Source: a virus
DNA length: 46,079 bases
IMG/VR virus record: IMGVR_UViG_3300020156_000446
Span: 1 to 46,079 of that record
Reading direction: 5' to 3' (one strand)
This document shows positions 1 to 7,684 of this stretch, one piece after another. Under the pieces are notes generated by a model. It was not told where the DNA came from. It did not search any database and worked only from the letters and a program-made list of their open reading frames with translations. The translations under genes were made by a program, and so were the position numbers. Positions within the stretch are counted from its first letter, which is position 1. Every line of letters starts with the position of its first letter.

Positions 1-204
1 ATGAGCGCCATCCATCGTTGCGTCGTCTTCATCGACCTGCACGACCAGGACCTGCTGTTCCGCCGCGCCACGGAGGAGTTCACTAAGTCCGATGGCGAGC
101 CGCCCGCTGGGGCGTGGACCGTGACCCAGGCTGTCGTCGAATGCCTGACGAGCGGCTTGGCTCCTGCCGACTGCGGCTTCGACATTCTGTCCACGGAGGG
201 CTGA
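1..204 (+). CDS. hypothetical protein, 67 aa
   Basis: Small soluble protein opening with MSAIHRCVVFIDLHDQDLLF. I recognise no family. It is the first of three closely spaced plus-strand genes (gap of 4 bp to the next) that run convergently toward the integrase, so the three probably form one transcript ending at the hairpin at 882-916. The ATG is the first base of the window, so a longer reading frame upstream cannot be excluded. The genes may be phage accessory genes, part of a neighbouring element, or host flank; nothing in the sequence decides this. Confidence 0.5.
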   Translation: MSAIHRCVVFIDLHDQDLLFRRATEEFTKSDGEPPAGAWTVTQAVVECLTSGLAPADCGFDILSTEG

Positions 205-208
205 CACG

Positions 209-379
209 ATGACCTATCGCCTGTCCGTCTTCGTCCCCGTGGTCGATCGCCACGTCGTTCACGTCTTCCTGGTCCGGGTGGACCGCTCGCTCTCGTGGGT
301 GCGGCAGCACGCCGATGAACTCGCCGCCGAGTGCCTGCCCAACACCCGGTACAACGCCCTGATGGTCGAGGAGGGCTGA
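209..379 (+). CDS. hypothetical protein, 56 aa
   Basis: Short reading frame starting MTYRLSVFVPVVDRHVVHVF and ending with EEG. It follows the previous stop by 4 bp and lies 3 bp before the next gene, and the preceding gene ends with a GGAGGG-type ribosome-binding site (CGGAGGGCTGACACG before the ATG), which supports translation. A beta-strand-rich N-terminus followed by a helix is suggested by composition. No family is recognised. It belongs to the same small operon as its neighbours. Confidence 0.5.
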   Translation: MTYRLSVFVPVVDRHVVHVFLVRVDRSLSWVRQHADELAAECLPNTRYNALMVEEG

Positions 380-382
380 GCA

Positions 383-901
383 ATGGCAAAGCGCTACACC
401 AACGAGGAGCGGGCAAGGGATCTTCATGACCTGCTTCGCCGGATCCGCCTCACCACCGTCGATCCGACCATCTACCGGCAGGCCCACGAAGCGGGGGAAT
501 TGGCGTCCGCGGCGGTAGGGGCCTTTAACAACGCCAGGGCCATGGATGCCGACTTCGGCGGCGGAAGCAGCGTGGCGTGGTCTGATCGCTCCAAGGGCTC
601 TCGGTGGCTCGCCAAAGCACGGAAGATCCTTCAGGGCATCGGAGACGATACCGCAAAGGCGCCGCGCGGCACGCCCAGCATTGCCAACGTGCTGTTCTTG
701 CGCCGTGTCGCGGAGAAGGCCCACACCGGGGAGCGCTTCCGGGCGCTGATGGTCGACAAGTACGAGTTCGACCCCTGCGTCGGCGCAGGCTGGATAGAGA
801 TGCGGGCGCCGAATTGCGACCCCTATTGGGTGTTGACCGCCGCCGGGTCCGACATCCTCGCCCGCTTCTCTGACCTTGCCGAGGGCATAGAGGCCGCCTG
901 A
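383..901 (+). CDS. hypothetical protein, 172 aa
   Basis: Reading frame starting MAKRYTNEERARDLHDLLRR with the ribosome-binding site GAGGAGGGCTGAGCA just before the ATG. The protein is soluble, helical and charged at its N-terminus; I recognise no domain. It is the last gene of the left plus-strand trio. Its stop codon lies in the loop of a perfect 15-bp inverted repeat, so transcription likely ends exactly at the gene end, facing the convergent integrase operon. Origin (phage accessory gene or flanking element) is undecided. Confidence 0.55.
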   Translation: MAKRYTNEERARDLHDLLRRIRLTTVDPTIYRQAHEAGELASAAVGAFNNARAMDADFGGGSSVAWSDRSKGSRWLAKARKILQGIGDDTAKAPRGTPSIANVLFLRRVAEKAHTGERFRALMVDKYEFDPCVGAGWIEMRAPNCDPYWVLTAAGSDILARFSDLAEGIEAA

Positions 902-916
902 CGGCCTCTATGCCCT
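882..916. terminator. perfect 15-bp hairpin between convergent operons
   Basis: The arms AGGGCATAGAGGCCG (882-896) and CGGCCTCTATGCCCT (902-916) are exact reverse complements with a 5-nt loop holding the stop codon of the upstream gene. There is no T tract on either side, but the stem is long and symmetrical and lies between two converging operons, so a bidirectional terminator is the natural reading. A recombination-related palindrome is the alternative. Confidence 0.7.
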
Positions 917-932
917 GTCGTCATCAGTGGGC

Positions 933-998
933 TTCCAACCGCGTAATACGATTCTGCTCACGCGGTCCCTGGACGCGTTCCAACCGCGTAATGCGAAT
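933..998. repeat. direct repeat pair beside integrase gene (possible att or arm sites)
   Basis: TTCCAACCGCGTAAT occurs at 933-947 and again at 978-992, and both copies continue with similar bases (ACGATT and GCGAAT). The copies are 45 bp apart and lie just past the 3' end of the integrase gene, where attachment and arm-type sites are usually found. I found no matching copy near the right end of the window, so this is not shown to be an att core. Confidence 0.4.
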
Positions 999-1003
999 AG
1001 CCC

Positions 1004-2113
1004 TCATTTCGTTCCCACCTCGACCCACTCCGATCCGCGGGAATCGCGGTAGAGCGCGGTCATCTCCGCCGACTTGTGCCCGAGCAGCGCCTGGGCGTTG
1101 ACGCCCTCCTTGTCGTAGAGGCGGGCGGCCAGGGAGCGGATCTCGTGGAAGCTGGGCGGCGTGCCGTCGGGCCATCTCCGCCCCGTCTTGTCCCGCGCCT
1201 CCGCGAACCACTGCGTGATGGTGTGGGCCCGCACCTTGTCGCCCGGCTTGGCGCGGCCGGCGAACGCCGCGTGGTGGATGAGGTGGCGGCTCAGCACGTT
1301 GTCGCGGCAGCGCGCGATCACCTCCCCCACCGACCAGTTTACCGCCTGCAGGCGCAGGTCGAGCGGGATGCAGATCCGCACCTTGTGCTTCTCGGTCTTC
1401 TTCGGGATCACCCACAGCTTGCCGTCGCGGACGTCGCGCGGCCCGAGGGCGGCGATGTCCTCCCGGCGCTGCCCGGTCACCAGCGCCAGTTCCATGGCGC
1501 GCGCCAGCCAGGGTGCGTACTCCTTGACGGCCACCTCGTGGATGGCCTGGAAGTCCTCCAGCGACAGGCGCGCGCGCCGCACCTCCACCTCTGGAGCCTT
1601 CGTCGGCTCCACGGGGTTGGACTTCACCCAGCCCTTGGCCTGGGCCGACCGGAAGAAGTCGTAAGCCAGCGACCGCATCGCCTGGGCCATGCGCGCCTTA
1701 CCGGCGCTCTCCCACTGGTCCAGGAAGTCAGCGATGTCGCGGGTGGTCACGGCGTCGATGCGCATCTCGCCCCAGGCCTTGCGGAACTGCTCCATGCGCC
1801 GGCCGAAGTCGATCCGCGTGGAGGCGGCGATCTTCTCCGCCTCCCGGCGCGCGTCCAACATCTCCAGGTACCGGTCGCACCATGCCGAGACGCTGTTGTC
1901 CTTGCCGGTGGCCAGCCTGTCGACGAGCCCGCGCTTGCCACGCGCCCCCTCCACCTCGTGGTTGGCGGCGATGGCCTGGGCGACAGCTGAACGCCGGTCG
2001 CGGCCCAGCCCGTACTCCTTGCCGTCGCGGGGGTCGCGCCACGCGAAGTACCCGCCCCGCTCGTAGAGGTTGGACGGCAGGTTGCGCGTCTTGGAGCTAC
2101 GCCGCCTTCCCAC
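1004..2113 (-). CDS. int: tyrosine-type phage integrase
   Basis: Site-specific recombinase of 369 aa for integration and excision. The N-terminus (about 1-60) with GGYFAWRDPRDGKEYGLG resembles the lambda-type arm-binding domain; a SAM-like core-binding domain follows (about 70-165). The catalytic domain shows the first arginine in TGQRRED (R216 or R217), HEIR (H323, R326), LLGHKS (H346) and the nucleophile in TALYRDSRG (Y355). The length is normal for the family and all key residues are present, so it looks intact. It is the last gene of the minus-strand early block and overlaps the excisionase gene by 17 bp, the usual xis-int coupling. It converges on the left plus-strand genes. Confidence 0.95.
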   Translation of the reverse strand: MGRRRSSKTRNLPSNLYERGGYFAWRDPRDGKEYGLGRDRRSAVAQAIAANHEVEGARGKRGLVDRLATGKDNSVSAWCDRYLEMLDARREAEKIAASTRIDFGRRMEQFRKAWGEMRIDAVTTRDIADFLDQWESAGKARMAQAMRSLAYDFFRSAQAKGWVKSNPVEPTKAPEVEVRRARLSLEDFQAIHEVAVKEYAPWLARAMELALVTGQRREDIAALGPRDVRDGKLWVIPKKTEKHKVRICIPLDLRLQAVNWSVGEVIARCRDNVLSRHLIHHAAFAGRAKPGDKVRAHTITQWFAEARDKTGRRWPDGTPPSFHEIRSLAARLYDKEGVNAQALLGHKSAEMTALYRDSRGSEWVEVGTK

Positions 2114-2363
2114 GACGGATCCTTTCCACCAGCGACACGTTGGCGGCTCGCATCATGCGCGGCGTCGGCGTCGTCACGATGGGCTTGGTCGGGTCAATAT
2201 ACCGCGCGTCCGGCTGCACGAAGTAGGACCGGCCGTGCTTCTCGGGGGCCGGGTAGATTTTCCCTTCGCTCGCCCACCGACGCAGCGTGACGATGTGCGG
2301 CCGGTTGTCGCCATAGACGCTCGCGGCCCACTGTTCGAGCGTCAGAAGCTTCGGCTCTCCCAT
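2097..2363 (-). CDS. xis: excisionase-like protein
   Basis: An 88-aa protein with the excisionase family pattern: LLTLEQWAASVYGDNRPHIVTLRRWASEGKI followed by YPAPEKHGRSYFVQPDARYID. This is a winged-helix MerR-like fold in which the first stretch contains the recognition helix and the HGR-Y-V-PDARY segment forms the wing. Excisionases bend DNA at attP and attR and steer the integrase to excision. The gene directly precedes and overlaps the integrase gene, and lies 1 bp after the upstream gene. Expression with the early-left operon after induction from PL is expected. Confidence 0.9.
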   Translation of the reverse strand: MGEPKLLTLEQWAASVYGDNRPHIVTLRRWASEGKIYPAPEKHGRSYFVQPDARYIDPTKPIVTTPTPRMMRAANVSLVERIRRGKAA

Positions 2364-2364
2364 G

Positions 2365-3075
2365 CTACGCCTCCTCCCTGGTGGCGGCCGGCCGGATGCC
2401 CATGCGCTGCCATGCCCACTCGGCCCCGTGGGCGCGCATGGCGGTCTGCCACAGCAGGTACGCTTGATCCGCGCTCGTGCGCTCCGGTCCTCCCTCGCGC
2501 GCCGGCCGAAGCTTTTCGATGATGCGTTGTGGCGTCTGCGCCATGCTCACGCCTCCCCATTGTCGCCAGCGTCCACCCCATCGCCCTGGCTGGCGGCGGG
2601 GGCGGGCCTTGACCATTTCGTCACGCAACCCGCCAGCGTCATCCAGGATGACCTTGCGCGTCAGGGCGCCCCGGTCGAGCGGGCCGGGCTTGAAGCCAAG
2701 GGCGTGCAGTAGCGCGTCCCGGTCGGCAGCCGCCGCATCCCGCTCGGCAGCCGCAGCGTCCAGGGCGTCGGCGGCGCCACGCAGCACGCGAGGCAGGGCC
2801 TGCCAATCCATCGGCTGCATCTCGCTCGGCCGTTCTACGGCATCGGCTGCGCCCCGGAGTTGGCAGGGCGAAATGGTGTCATCGGCCCCCGCCGGCCGCG
2901 CGGAGAGGCGGGCAGACAGGGCGCGCAGGTGCCCCAGCGTCAGCGGCGTATCCTCTCCACTGCCGCCGTCCCAGTCATCCCACATCATGTGTATGGTTGC
3001 GCTGTCCGGGACTTCGTCAGTGCCGGCGACGAACGCCGAAAGCGCGGCGTCCTCGCTCAGCGGCTCGGTGGTCAT
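2365..3075 (-). CDS. hypothetical protein, 236 aa (possible two overlapping genes)
   Basis: Starts MTTEPLSEDAALSAFVAGTD; the middle is alanine-rich and helical (DALDAAAAERDAAAADRDAL, likely a coiled coil). An internal ATG at 2544, preceded by GGGGAGGCGTGAGC, would start a 59-aa product beginning MAQTPQRIIEKLRPAREGG. The sequence before that ATG (RPRRQPGRWGGRWRQWGG) looks like a reading frame passing through a ribosome-binding region, so the long frame may be an N-terminal gene fused to, or overlapping, a separate small gene. The start overlaps the upstream gene by 4 bp (ATGA). No family recognised. Confidence 0.5.
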   Translation of the reverse strand: MTTEPLSEDAALSAFVAGTDEVPDSATIHMMWDDWDGGSGEDTPLTLGHLRALSARLSARPAGADDTISPCQLRGAADAVERPSEMQPMDWQALPRVLRGAADALDAAAAERDAAAADRDALLHALGFKPGPLDRGALTRKVILDDAGGLRDEMVKARPRRQPGRWGGRWRQWGGVSMAQTPQRIIEKLRPAREGGPERTSADQAYLLWQTAMRAHGAEWAWQRMGIRPAATREEA

Positions 3076-3239
3076 GGCGTCACCTCGTTGGCGTGCTCAG
3101 CGCGCCATTCCTCGGCGCGCTCGCGGTCGTAGAAAGGCCCGTGCGGGTGGTCGTCATCGTGCAGCGGGCCGACGTACCAGCCGGCGGAAGGCTCCACGTC
3201 GGTGCACTGGTGGGCGGAGACGTGGTAGACGCTGGGCAT
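3072..3239 (-). CDS. hypothetical protein, 55 aa
   Basis: Starts MPSVYHVSAHQCTDVEPSAG and ends ERAEEWRAEHANEVTP. This start was preferred over a longer in-frame one because it lies 4 bp after the previous stop and the longer N-terminus would overlap the upstream gene in an implausible Cys/Trp-rich stretch. The body (GWYVGPLHDDDHPHGPFYDR followed by a helix with EEW) resembles small phage proteins that carry a hydrophilic beta hairpin plus helix. Function unknown. Confidence 0.55.
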   Translation of the reverse strand: MPSVYHVSAHQCTDVEPSAGWYVGPLHDDDHPHGPFYDRERAEEWRAEHANEVTP

Positions 3240-3243
3240 GGCG

Positions 3244-3594
3244 TCAGTCCTTCGCCACAGTGGGAACGGGAAGAACCGCATCCGCCAGATAGCCGACGCC
3301 GAGCAACAGCGACCGCACATCGTCTGGAATGTCCTTCCTGGTCGCGCACAGGCTGCGCATCGTCCTGCGGATCAGGGCGAGCGCCGGGAACATCCGGTCG
3401 TAAGAGGCGGCCATAATCAGCGCCATTTCCTCGGCGGACGGATTGCCGCCGATGGGAGGCGCCGGCACGCGGGCCACGATGGGGAACATCGCGTCGTACC
3501 CTCCGTAGATGATCAGGTCCCCGTCGCGCCATTCGACCAGCCACGGCTTGCGGTCCATGATCTTTTCGGCCGATGATTTGTATTGGTCGGACAT
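3244..3594 (-). CDS. hypothetical protein, 116 aa
   Basis: Starts MSDQYKSSAEKIMDRKPWLV. Soluble, mixed alpha/beta composition, with no transmembrane segment and no recognised motif. It sits between the MazG-fusion gene (gap of 3 bp) and the 55-aa gene in one tightly packed minus-strand run, so co-transcription in the early-left operon is very likely. Function unknown. Confidence 0.55.
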   Translation of the reverse strand: MSDQYKSSAEKIMDRKPWLVEWRDGDLIIYGGYDAMFPIVARVPAPPIGGNPSAEEMALIMAASYDRMFPALALIRRTMRSLCATRKDIPDDVRSLLLGVGYLADAVLPVPTVAKD

Positions 3595-3597
3595 GGG

Positions 3598-4623
3598 TTA
3601 GCCCTCCCCGCCAGTCGGTGCCGGCGGCGTGGGGAGGGGCGCGAACCTGCCGTCATCGAACTCGGCAGCCGGGCGGACCCACACGCGGCCGTTGGCGTCG
3701 TCGTAGACCACGACCGGCGACAGGTCGGCCTCCAGTTCGGCGCGCGTGATGACCCGGTACAGGCCGCCCTTGCGGTGCTGGTGCGTCGGCCTCCACCCCT
3801 GCTGTCCCTGCTGCGACAGGGCGGCGTCGGAGGCTGCCAGCTGGCGGATCTCGGCGGCGATGCCGGCCTTGTCGACAAGCCACATGCTCGGCGCCTGAAT
3901 GGTCGGCAGCGACCAGTTTTCGACAATGCGGGCCGCCTTCTCCAGCGCCTCCCGCACCGCCGTCCATGCCGGCGCAGGCTGCGGGAGCGACGACAGGGCA
4001 GGCGCCTCCGGCAACGGGCTGCCCTTCGGCTTGGCGGCCTGCTTGGCGCGGATCTGCTCCACCTTTGTCCAGATGCGGGCGAGTTCGGTTTCGGCCGCCG
4101 CGTGCATGTCGAGGCCCTGGGCCAGACACAGCGCGGCGAGCGTCACCATCACGCCGCCGACTTCCTGGGCCTTCTCGCCGACCGGCCGGCCGTAAACGTA
4201 TTCGACCAGCTGGTGCGCTTCGTCCTTCGTGCAGCCGCAGGCCTGCACCAGTTCCAACGCCTCCTCCAGGAAGCGATGGTTGCGCTCCACCGTGTCGGCG
4301 GCGATCTCGGGGCCAAAGCACGCCAGCATCCACGGCTGCACGCGGGACTGGAACGGCCACAACTCCTCGGCTCGCACCGCCGCCCCCGTATCGGAGGGAG
4401 TGGCGGACGGAGTGGCGTCGTCGCGACGGTTCCATCCGGCAGTGGCCGATTTGCCGGACTGGTCGAAATTGTCTCCGGCCATCTCGGCCAAGCACACGCC
4501 GCAACGGACGACAGGATAGGCCCGGTCGAGCGGGTCATAGCGTGACCTCTCGGTGCAGGTGGGCAGGTACAGCTTGGCCGCATCGCCGCCGCAGAACGGG
4601 CAGGGCTTGAGGTTGTCGGTCAT
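3598..4623 (-). CDS. Lar-like zinc ribbon, MazG-like and DUF1653-like fusion protein
   Basis: 341 aa, with the start chosen at MTDNLKPCPFCGGDAAKLYL; the longer frame upstream has shadow composition. Three modules can be read. Residues 1-70 form a CPFCGG...C..C...WN-R zinc ribbon of the Lar/restriction-alleviation type. Residues 90-210 look like a MazG-family nucleotide pyrophosphohydrolase (FLEEALELVQA, then an ExxE-like helix and EVGGVMVTLAAL). Residues 290-341 (GLYRVITRAELEADLSPVVVYDD...VWVRPAAEFDDGRF) match the DUF1653 pattern. Such a protein could adjust nucleotide pools and counter host defence. The family assignments are by motif only. It lies in the early-left operon. Confidence 0.7.
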   Translation of the reverse strand: MTDNLKPCPFCGGDAAKLYLPTCTERSRYDPLDRAYPVVRCGVCLAEMAGDNFDQSGKSATAGWNRRDDATPSATPSDTGAAVRAEELWPFQSRVQPWMLACFGPEIAADTVERNHRFLEEALELVQACGCTKDEAHQLVEYVYGRPVGEKAQEVGGVMVTLAALCLAQGLDMHAAAETELARIWTKVEQIRAKQAAKPKGSPLPEAPALSSLPQPAPAWTAVREALEKAARIVENWSLPTIQAPSMWLVDKAGIAAEIRQLAASDAALSQQGQQGWRPTHQHRKGGLYRVITRAELEADLSPVVVYDDANGRVWVRPAAEFDDGRFAPLPTPPAPTGGEG

Positions 4624-4687
4624 TTCGGATCCTCTGGACAGCGGCAGCGCCCGTCTCAGCGCTGCTTCGTCATGGGTGGGGAGGGGG

Positions 4688-5041
4688 TCAGGCGGCTTGG
4701 GACTGCTGAAGAGCGGCCATCTCCTCGACCCAGCGCGCGAAGCCGGAGAGGATGGGCTGGACGTTCTTGTTGTCCGCCCAGCCGGCGAACCCGATGAAGC
4801 CGTCCGCGTTGAACGACACCGCCTCGCGGCCGGTGAAGTAGTCGGACTTGCAGCGCAAGAAGGCCGCCGACGGCCCACGCAGCCCAAGGCCGGGCAGCAT
4901 CCTGAACGTCCCGCGCATGGAGCCAGACGCCTTCATGGCTTCGTTTATGCAGGCGATCAGCCGGCGCAGATTTTCGGCCGTCAGAACGCTGTAGTCCAAG
5001 CCGCTGGCGGCGAACAGGGCGCGCGCTTCATCTCTGGTCAT
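4688..5041 (-). CDS. hypothetical protein, 117 aa
   Basis: Starts MTRDEARALFAASGLDYSVL. It is a soluble protein with an N-terminal helical half and a C-terminal half rich in aromatic residues (FNADGFIGFAGWADNKNVQ). I do not recognise the family, though the composition and place, just behind the recombination genes, are those of an early phage protein. It follows the 93-aa gene by 7 bp and precedes the MazG-fusion gene by 64 bp. Confidence 0.6.
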   Translation of the reverse strand: MTRDEARALFAASGLDYSVLTAENLRRLIACINEAMKASGSMRGTFRMLPGLGLRGPSAAFLRCKSDYFTGREAVSFNADGFIGFAGWADNKNVQPILSGFARWVEEMAALQQSQAA

Positions 5042-5048
5042 GGCGTCC

Positions 5049-5330
5049 TCACGCTGCGGAGGTGTTGGTGGTGGCGTCTCGGTCGGCAGCCTTCCGCGCG
5101 CGGTATTCGGCGCTTCGGTTGGCCCGACGCGCGTCCAGGCGCTCGGCGTTCTGGACGGAACGGATCAGCGCGTTCAGCGGCTGCTCGGCGCGCGGCCGGA
5201 TGCCCAAGCCCTGCGACAGGCTCAGCAGCAGGTCGCGGCGCTCGGCTCCGTTGATGCGCCCGTCGGCGTGCAGGTCCTCGATGCGGCCCGCGCGCTGGCG
5301 GTAGAGGTCGAGGAGTTGCGGCTCGATCAC
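5049..5330 (-). CDS. hypothetical protein, 93 aa, GTG start
   Basis: Starts at a GTG that overlaps the stop of the ATPase gene as GTGA, giving (M)IEPQLLDLYRQRAGRIEDLH. The protein is charged and helical (DGRINGAERRDLLLSLSQGL), ending in a basic tail with NRSAEYRARKAADRDATT. Translational coupling to the ATPase gene is likely from the overlap. It may be a small accessory to the recombination module, but that is inferred from position only. Confidence 0.6.
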   Translation of the reverse strand: MIEPQLLDLYRQRAGRIEDLHADGRINGAERRDLLLSLSQGLGIRPRAEQPLNALIRSVQNAERLDARRANRSAEYRARKAADRDATTNTSAA

Positions 5331-6310
5331 GGCCGGTCTCCGGGGAAGTCGTCGGCGGCGGGCTGGGTGCCGTTCTGGGCGGCGGCCAGCACCTCGGCGC
5401 AGCGGTCGGCGAGGCTCGGCACCTTGGCGGCGATGCCCTCGACCCACTCGCTGTGCTGCCGGATCAGCGCCGGGCCGGCCTTGGCGAGCGCATCCAGGGC
5501 GGCTGTCGCGCCAGCGCCGGTGCGCGGGAAGCTCCCGACGCCCTCCAGGTCCATCATGGCCGGCGCCTTGGCTGCCTGCTGCTGCGGCTGGCCGACGCTC
5601 TCGCCGCGGGCCCAGCGGGCAAGGAGTTCGCCGTGCTGCTCCGACAGCTGGTCGCCGTCGCGGAACATGCTGCGGTGCTGCCCCTCCATCTTGTGGGGCA
5701 GCGACAGGTCGATGACACCCTGCCGGTCCTGCTGCAGCATGAAGCTGACCGTCACCTCGAACGGGAACGCCTTGTTGCAGATCGGCGCCCATTCGGCCTT
5801 CACGTCCCGGCCTTCCTTCTTCGCCTTCTCCTCGGCGCGCATCGAGAACACGATGGGCATGCGGCGCTGCAAGAAGCCGTAGACCATGGCCTTGTGCGCC
5901 ATCTTCGGCTTGATCCAGGACGCCAGCTTGAGCGCCTCGCGGCTGCCCATGCGCTCGAACTCTTCGGACTGCCAGTCGAGCACGCCGCCCAGGCCAACCC
6001 ACTCCATGCTGAAGCTGTCGATCACCAGCACGTCGTACCCGGCATCTTCGGCGGCGCGCGCGGCCTCCGCGTAGCGTTCCGGCCGATGCGGCGGGTCCAG
6101 CATCATCACGTCGAACTGAAAATCCTTCTTCAGGTGCAGCGTTCGGCCGCCCTCGGTGTCCACCACTGCTATCTTGCCGGACGGGCCGGCGATGCCGCGA
6201 GCGAGCCGCAAGGCGGAGAAAGTCTTGCCGGAATTCGTGCCACCGGCGAGGGCGACGAACAGGCCGTGCCGCTCGGTGAACGAGCCGGCGGGTCGGAATG
6301 CGATGGTCAT
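5327..6310 (-). CDS. P-loop ATPase (RecA/RAD55-like phage AAA protein)
   Basis: 327 aa, starting MTIAFRPAGSFTERHGLFVA; an upstream in-frame start exists but would overlap the exonuclease gene. The Walker A motif AGGTNSGKT lies at 22-30, and a hydrophobic strand with aspartate (YDVLVIDSFS) serves as Walker B. Proteins of this kind occur in phage recombination cassettes and act on DNA as RecA/Sak4-like ATPases, probably promoting strand annealing. It sits 2 bp behind the RecE-like exonuclease gene, and no RecT or Beta annealase is present, so it is the likely annealing or pairing partner. The exact subfamily is not certain. Confidence 0.8.
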   Translation of the reverse strand: MTIAFRPAGSFTERHGLFVALAGGTNSGKTFSALRLARGIAGPSGKIAVVDTEGGRTLHLKKDFQFDVMMLDPPHRPERYAEAARAAEDAGYDVLVIDSFSMEWVGLGGVLDWQSEEFERMGSREALKLASWIKPKMAHKAMVYGFLQRRMPIVFSMRAEEKAKKEGRDVKAEWAPICNKAFPFEVTVSFMLQQDRQGVIDLSLPHKMEGQHRSMFRDGDQLSEQHGELLARWARGESVGQPQQQAAKAPAMMDLEGVGSFPRTGAGATAALDALAKAGPALIRQHSEWVEGIAAKVPSLADRCAEVLAAAQNGTQPAADDFPGDRP

Positions 6311-6312
6311 GG

Positions 6313-7260
6313 TCAGGCACTCAGCGGGGCTTGCCACGCGATCATCTGGTCGCGGGTCTTGTCGTTCAGGTTCGCGGCCCGGTCGTTGGCCGGCCGGCGC
6401 TGCTTCTGCTCCGCGCGCTCAGCCTTCCACTCCTCGTACCGATGAGCCGCGTAGCCGGGCAGGTCGATCAGCACGGGTTCGTCGGCGTAGCCGGGCCACT
6501 CGTTGCGCTTCATGCACTCGGCGTAGGTGTCGATGGCGGCCCGGGCGAGGTCGGCGCCGATGTGCAGGGCGGACGGCGTCGGCCGGAACAGCGTCACGCA
6601 GTGGGGCGGCTTGGTCGCGATGCACAGCCACAGCCACTGCGGCCGGATGCCTGTCAGGATCTCGTGCGCGTCGCTGTAGTAGGCCGCCTGGATGTGGTGC
6701 CCGTTGTCGTGCATGCGGGCGCGGAAGCTGGCCGGCGACGCGCTGGCCGACGTCTTCACGTCCACGATCAGCCGGTGGTCGTCGCTCACCCAGTCGGGCC
6801 GGGCCTTGCACCGGACGCCGGTCAGCAGGTCGCGCCAGAGGTAGGTGACTTCGGCCTTGCCGCCCTTGAACTGGTCGCCGACCGTCAGCGCCACGGCCTC
6901 GCGCATCGCCAGCACCTGCTCCTGATGCTTCGGCAGCAGCGGCACCTTGCCGGTGGCACGGGCGGCGGCGCGAGCCTCCTGGGCGGCCTTGGACCGGTAG
7001 CTGTCGGCCTCAATGACGACGGTCTCCGCGTCGAATAACTCGGGCTGCAGGACCAGCAGGTGAGCCGCCGTGCCGATGTCGAAGGCGGTGGCGTCCTCCT
7101 CCTCCCGCTCCGGGTTCAGGTACTCGTGCCAGAACACCGCCGGGCAGTCGTCGTGCAGCACCTTCAGGCCGCCGGAACTCAGCGCCGGGAGCGCGTGGTA
7201 CTGGTCGGCCGGCACGCCGTGGTGCACGCCGTCGGGCCAGTCGTTGACGAAATCAGGCAT
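6313..7260 (-). CDS. RecE-like PD-(D/E)XK exonuclease
   Basis: 315 aa, beginning MPDFVNDWPDGVHHGVPADQ. It carries the pattern of the RecE-type PDDEXK family (DUF3799): LSSGGLKVLHDDCPAVFW, FDIGTAAHLLVLQPE, CKARPDWVSDDHRLIVDVKT with the D...D-K catalytic core, then SPASFRARMHDNGHHIQAAYY. It is expected to resect double-stranded ends for single-strand annealing. It is the first gene of the recombination cluster, directly upstream of the ATPase gene. A 51-bp region separates it from a divergent HTH gene and should contain its promoter. The ribosome-binding site GAGGATGGGAAGCA precedes the ATG. Confidence 0.85.
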   Translation of the reverse strand: MPDFVNDWPDGVHHGVPADQYHALPALSSGGLKVLHDDCPAVFWHEYLNPEREEEDATAFDIGTAAHLLVLQPELFDAETVVIEADSYRSKAAQEARAAARATGKVPLLPKHQEQVLAMREAVALTVGDQFKGGKAEVTYLWRDLLTGVRCKARPDWVSDDHRLIVDVKTSASASPASFRARMHDNGHHIQAAYYSDAHEILTGIRPQWLWLCIATKPPHCVTLFRPTPSALHIGADLARAAIDTYAECMKRNEWPGYADEPVLIDLPGYAAHRYEEWKAERAEQKQRRPANDRAANLNDKTRDQMIAWQAPLSA

Positions 7261-7311
7261 TGCTTCCCATCCTCAATGGTATTATTTCTCACACAACTGA
7301 TGGGGGTGCTG

Positions 7312-7680
7312 ATGAGGCAGTCGACACCACATCGTGAAGTCTCGCACTTCTACCTCGCGCTCGTGGATGAGCTTCGGAGGCACATTCGCCGTCGCGGGTG
7401 GAGCCTTGCCGAGTGCTGCGACAGGTCCGGCTTGAACGACGGACACGTTCAGCACCTGTTGACGCCGCTCTCCAAGACGGGCCGCGTCGGGCGGTACGAC
7501 ACGATTGACACGCTGATTGAAGCCCTGGCCGGGCGCGGCTACTCGGTGGTGATCCTGCCGGCCGACCGGAAGCCCCGCCGCCGTCGCCGCATGCCCGACC
7601 CGATGCAGCGCGAACTGCCGCTGCTCCTGCCGGCCGCGAACGGCAACACGCAACTGCGGCTGGACCTGCGGGCGGCGTGA
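7312..7680 (+). CDS. small HTH DNA-binding protein embedded in minus-strand operon
   Basis: 122 aa. Start MRQSTPHREVSHFYLALVDE was chosen because GGGGGTG precedes that ATG at 6 bp; two in-frame ATGs upstream lack a ribosome-binding site. Residues 15-75 (LRRHIRRRGWSLAECCDRSG then HVQHLLTPLSK...YDTIDTLIEALAGRGYSVVIL) look like an XRE-type helix-turn-helix. The C-terminus is basic and ends in LPAANGNTQLRLDLRAA. It is the only plus-strand gene inside the early-left block, divergent from the exonuclease gene and meeting the Cys-rich gene tail to tail with 4 bp between stops. It may repress the recombination genes from the shared promoter region. Confidence 0.65.
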   Translation: MRQSTPHREVSHFYLALVDELRRHIRRRGWSLAECCDRSGLNDGHVQHLLTPLSKTGRVGRYDTIDTLIEALAGRGYSVVILPADRKPRRRRRMPDPMQRELPLLLPAANGNTQLRLDLRAA

Positions 7681-7684
7681 CACG

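Noticed and set aside
901-1003. tRNA gene as integration site beside the integrase gene
   Set aside because: No cloverleaf or T-arm consensus could be found here or at 45011-45410.
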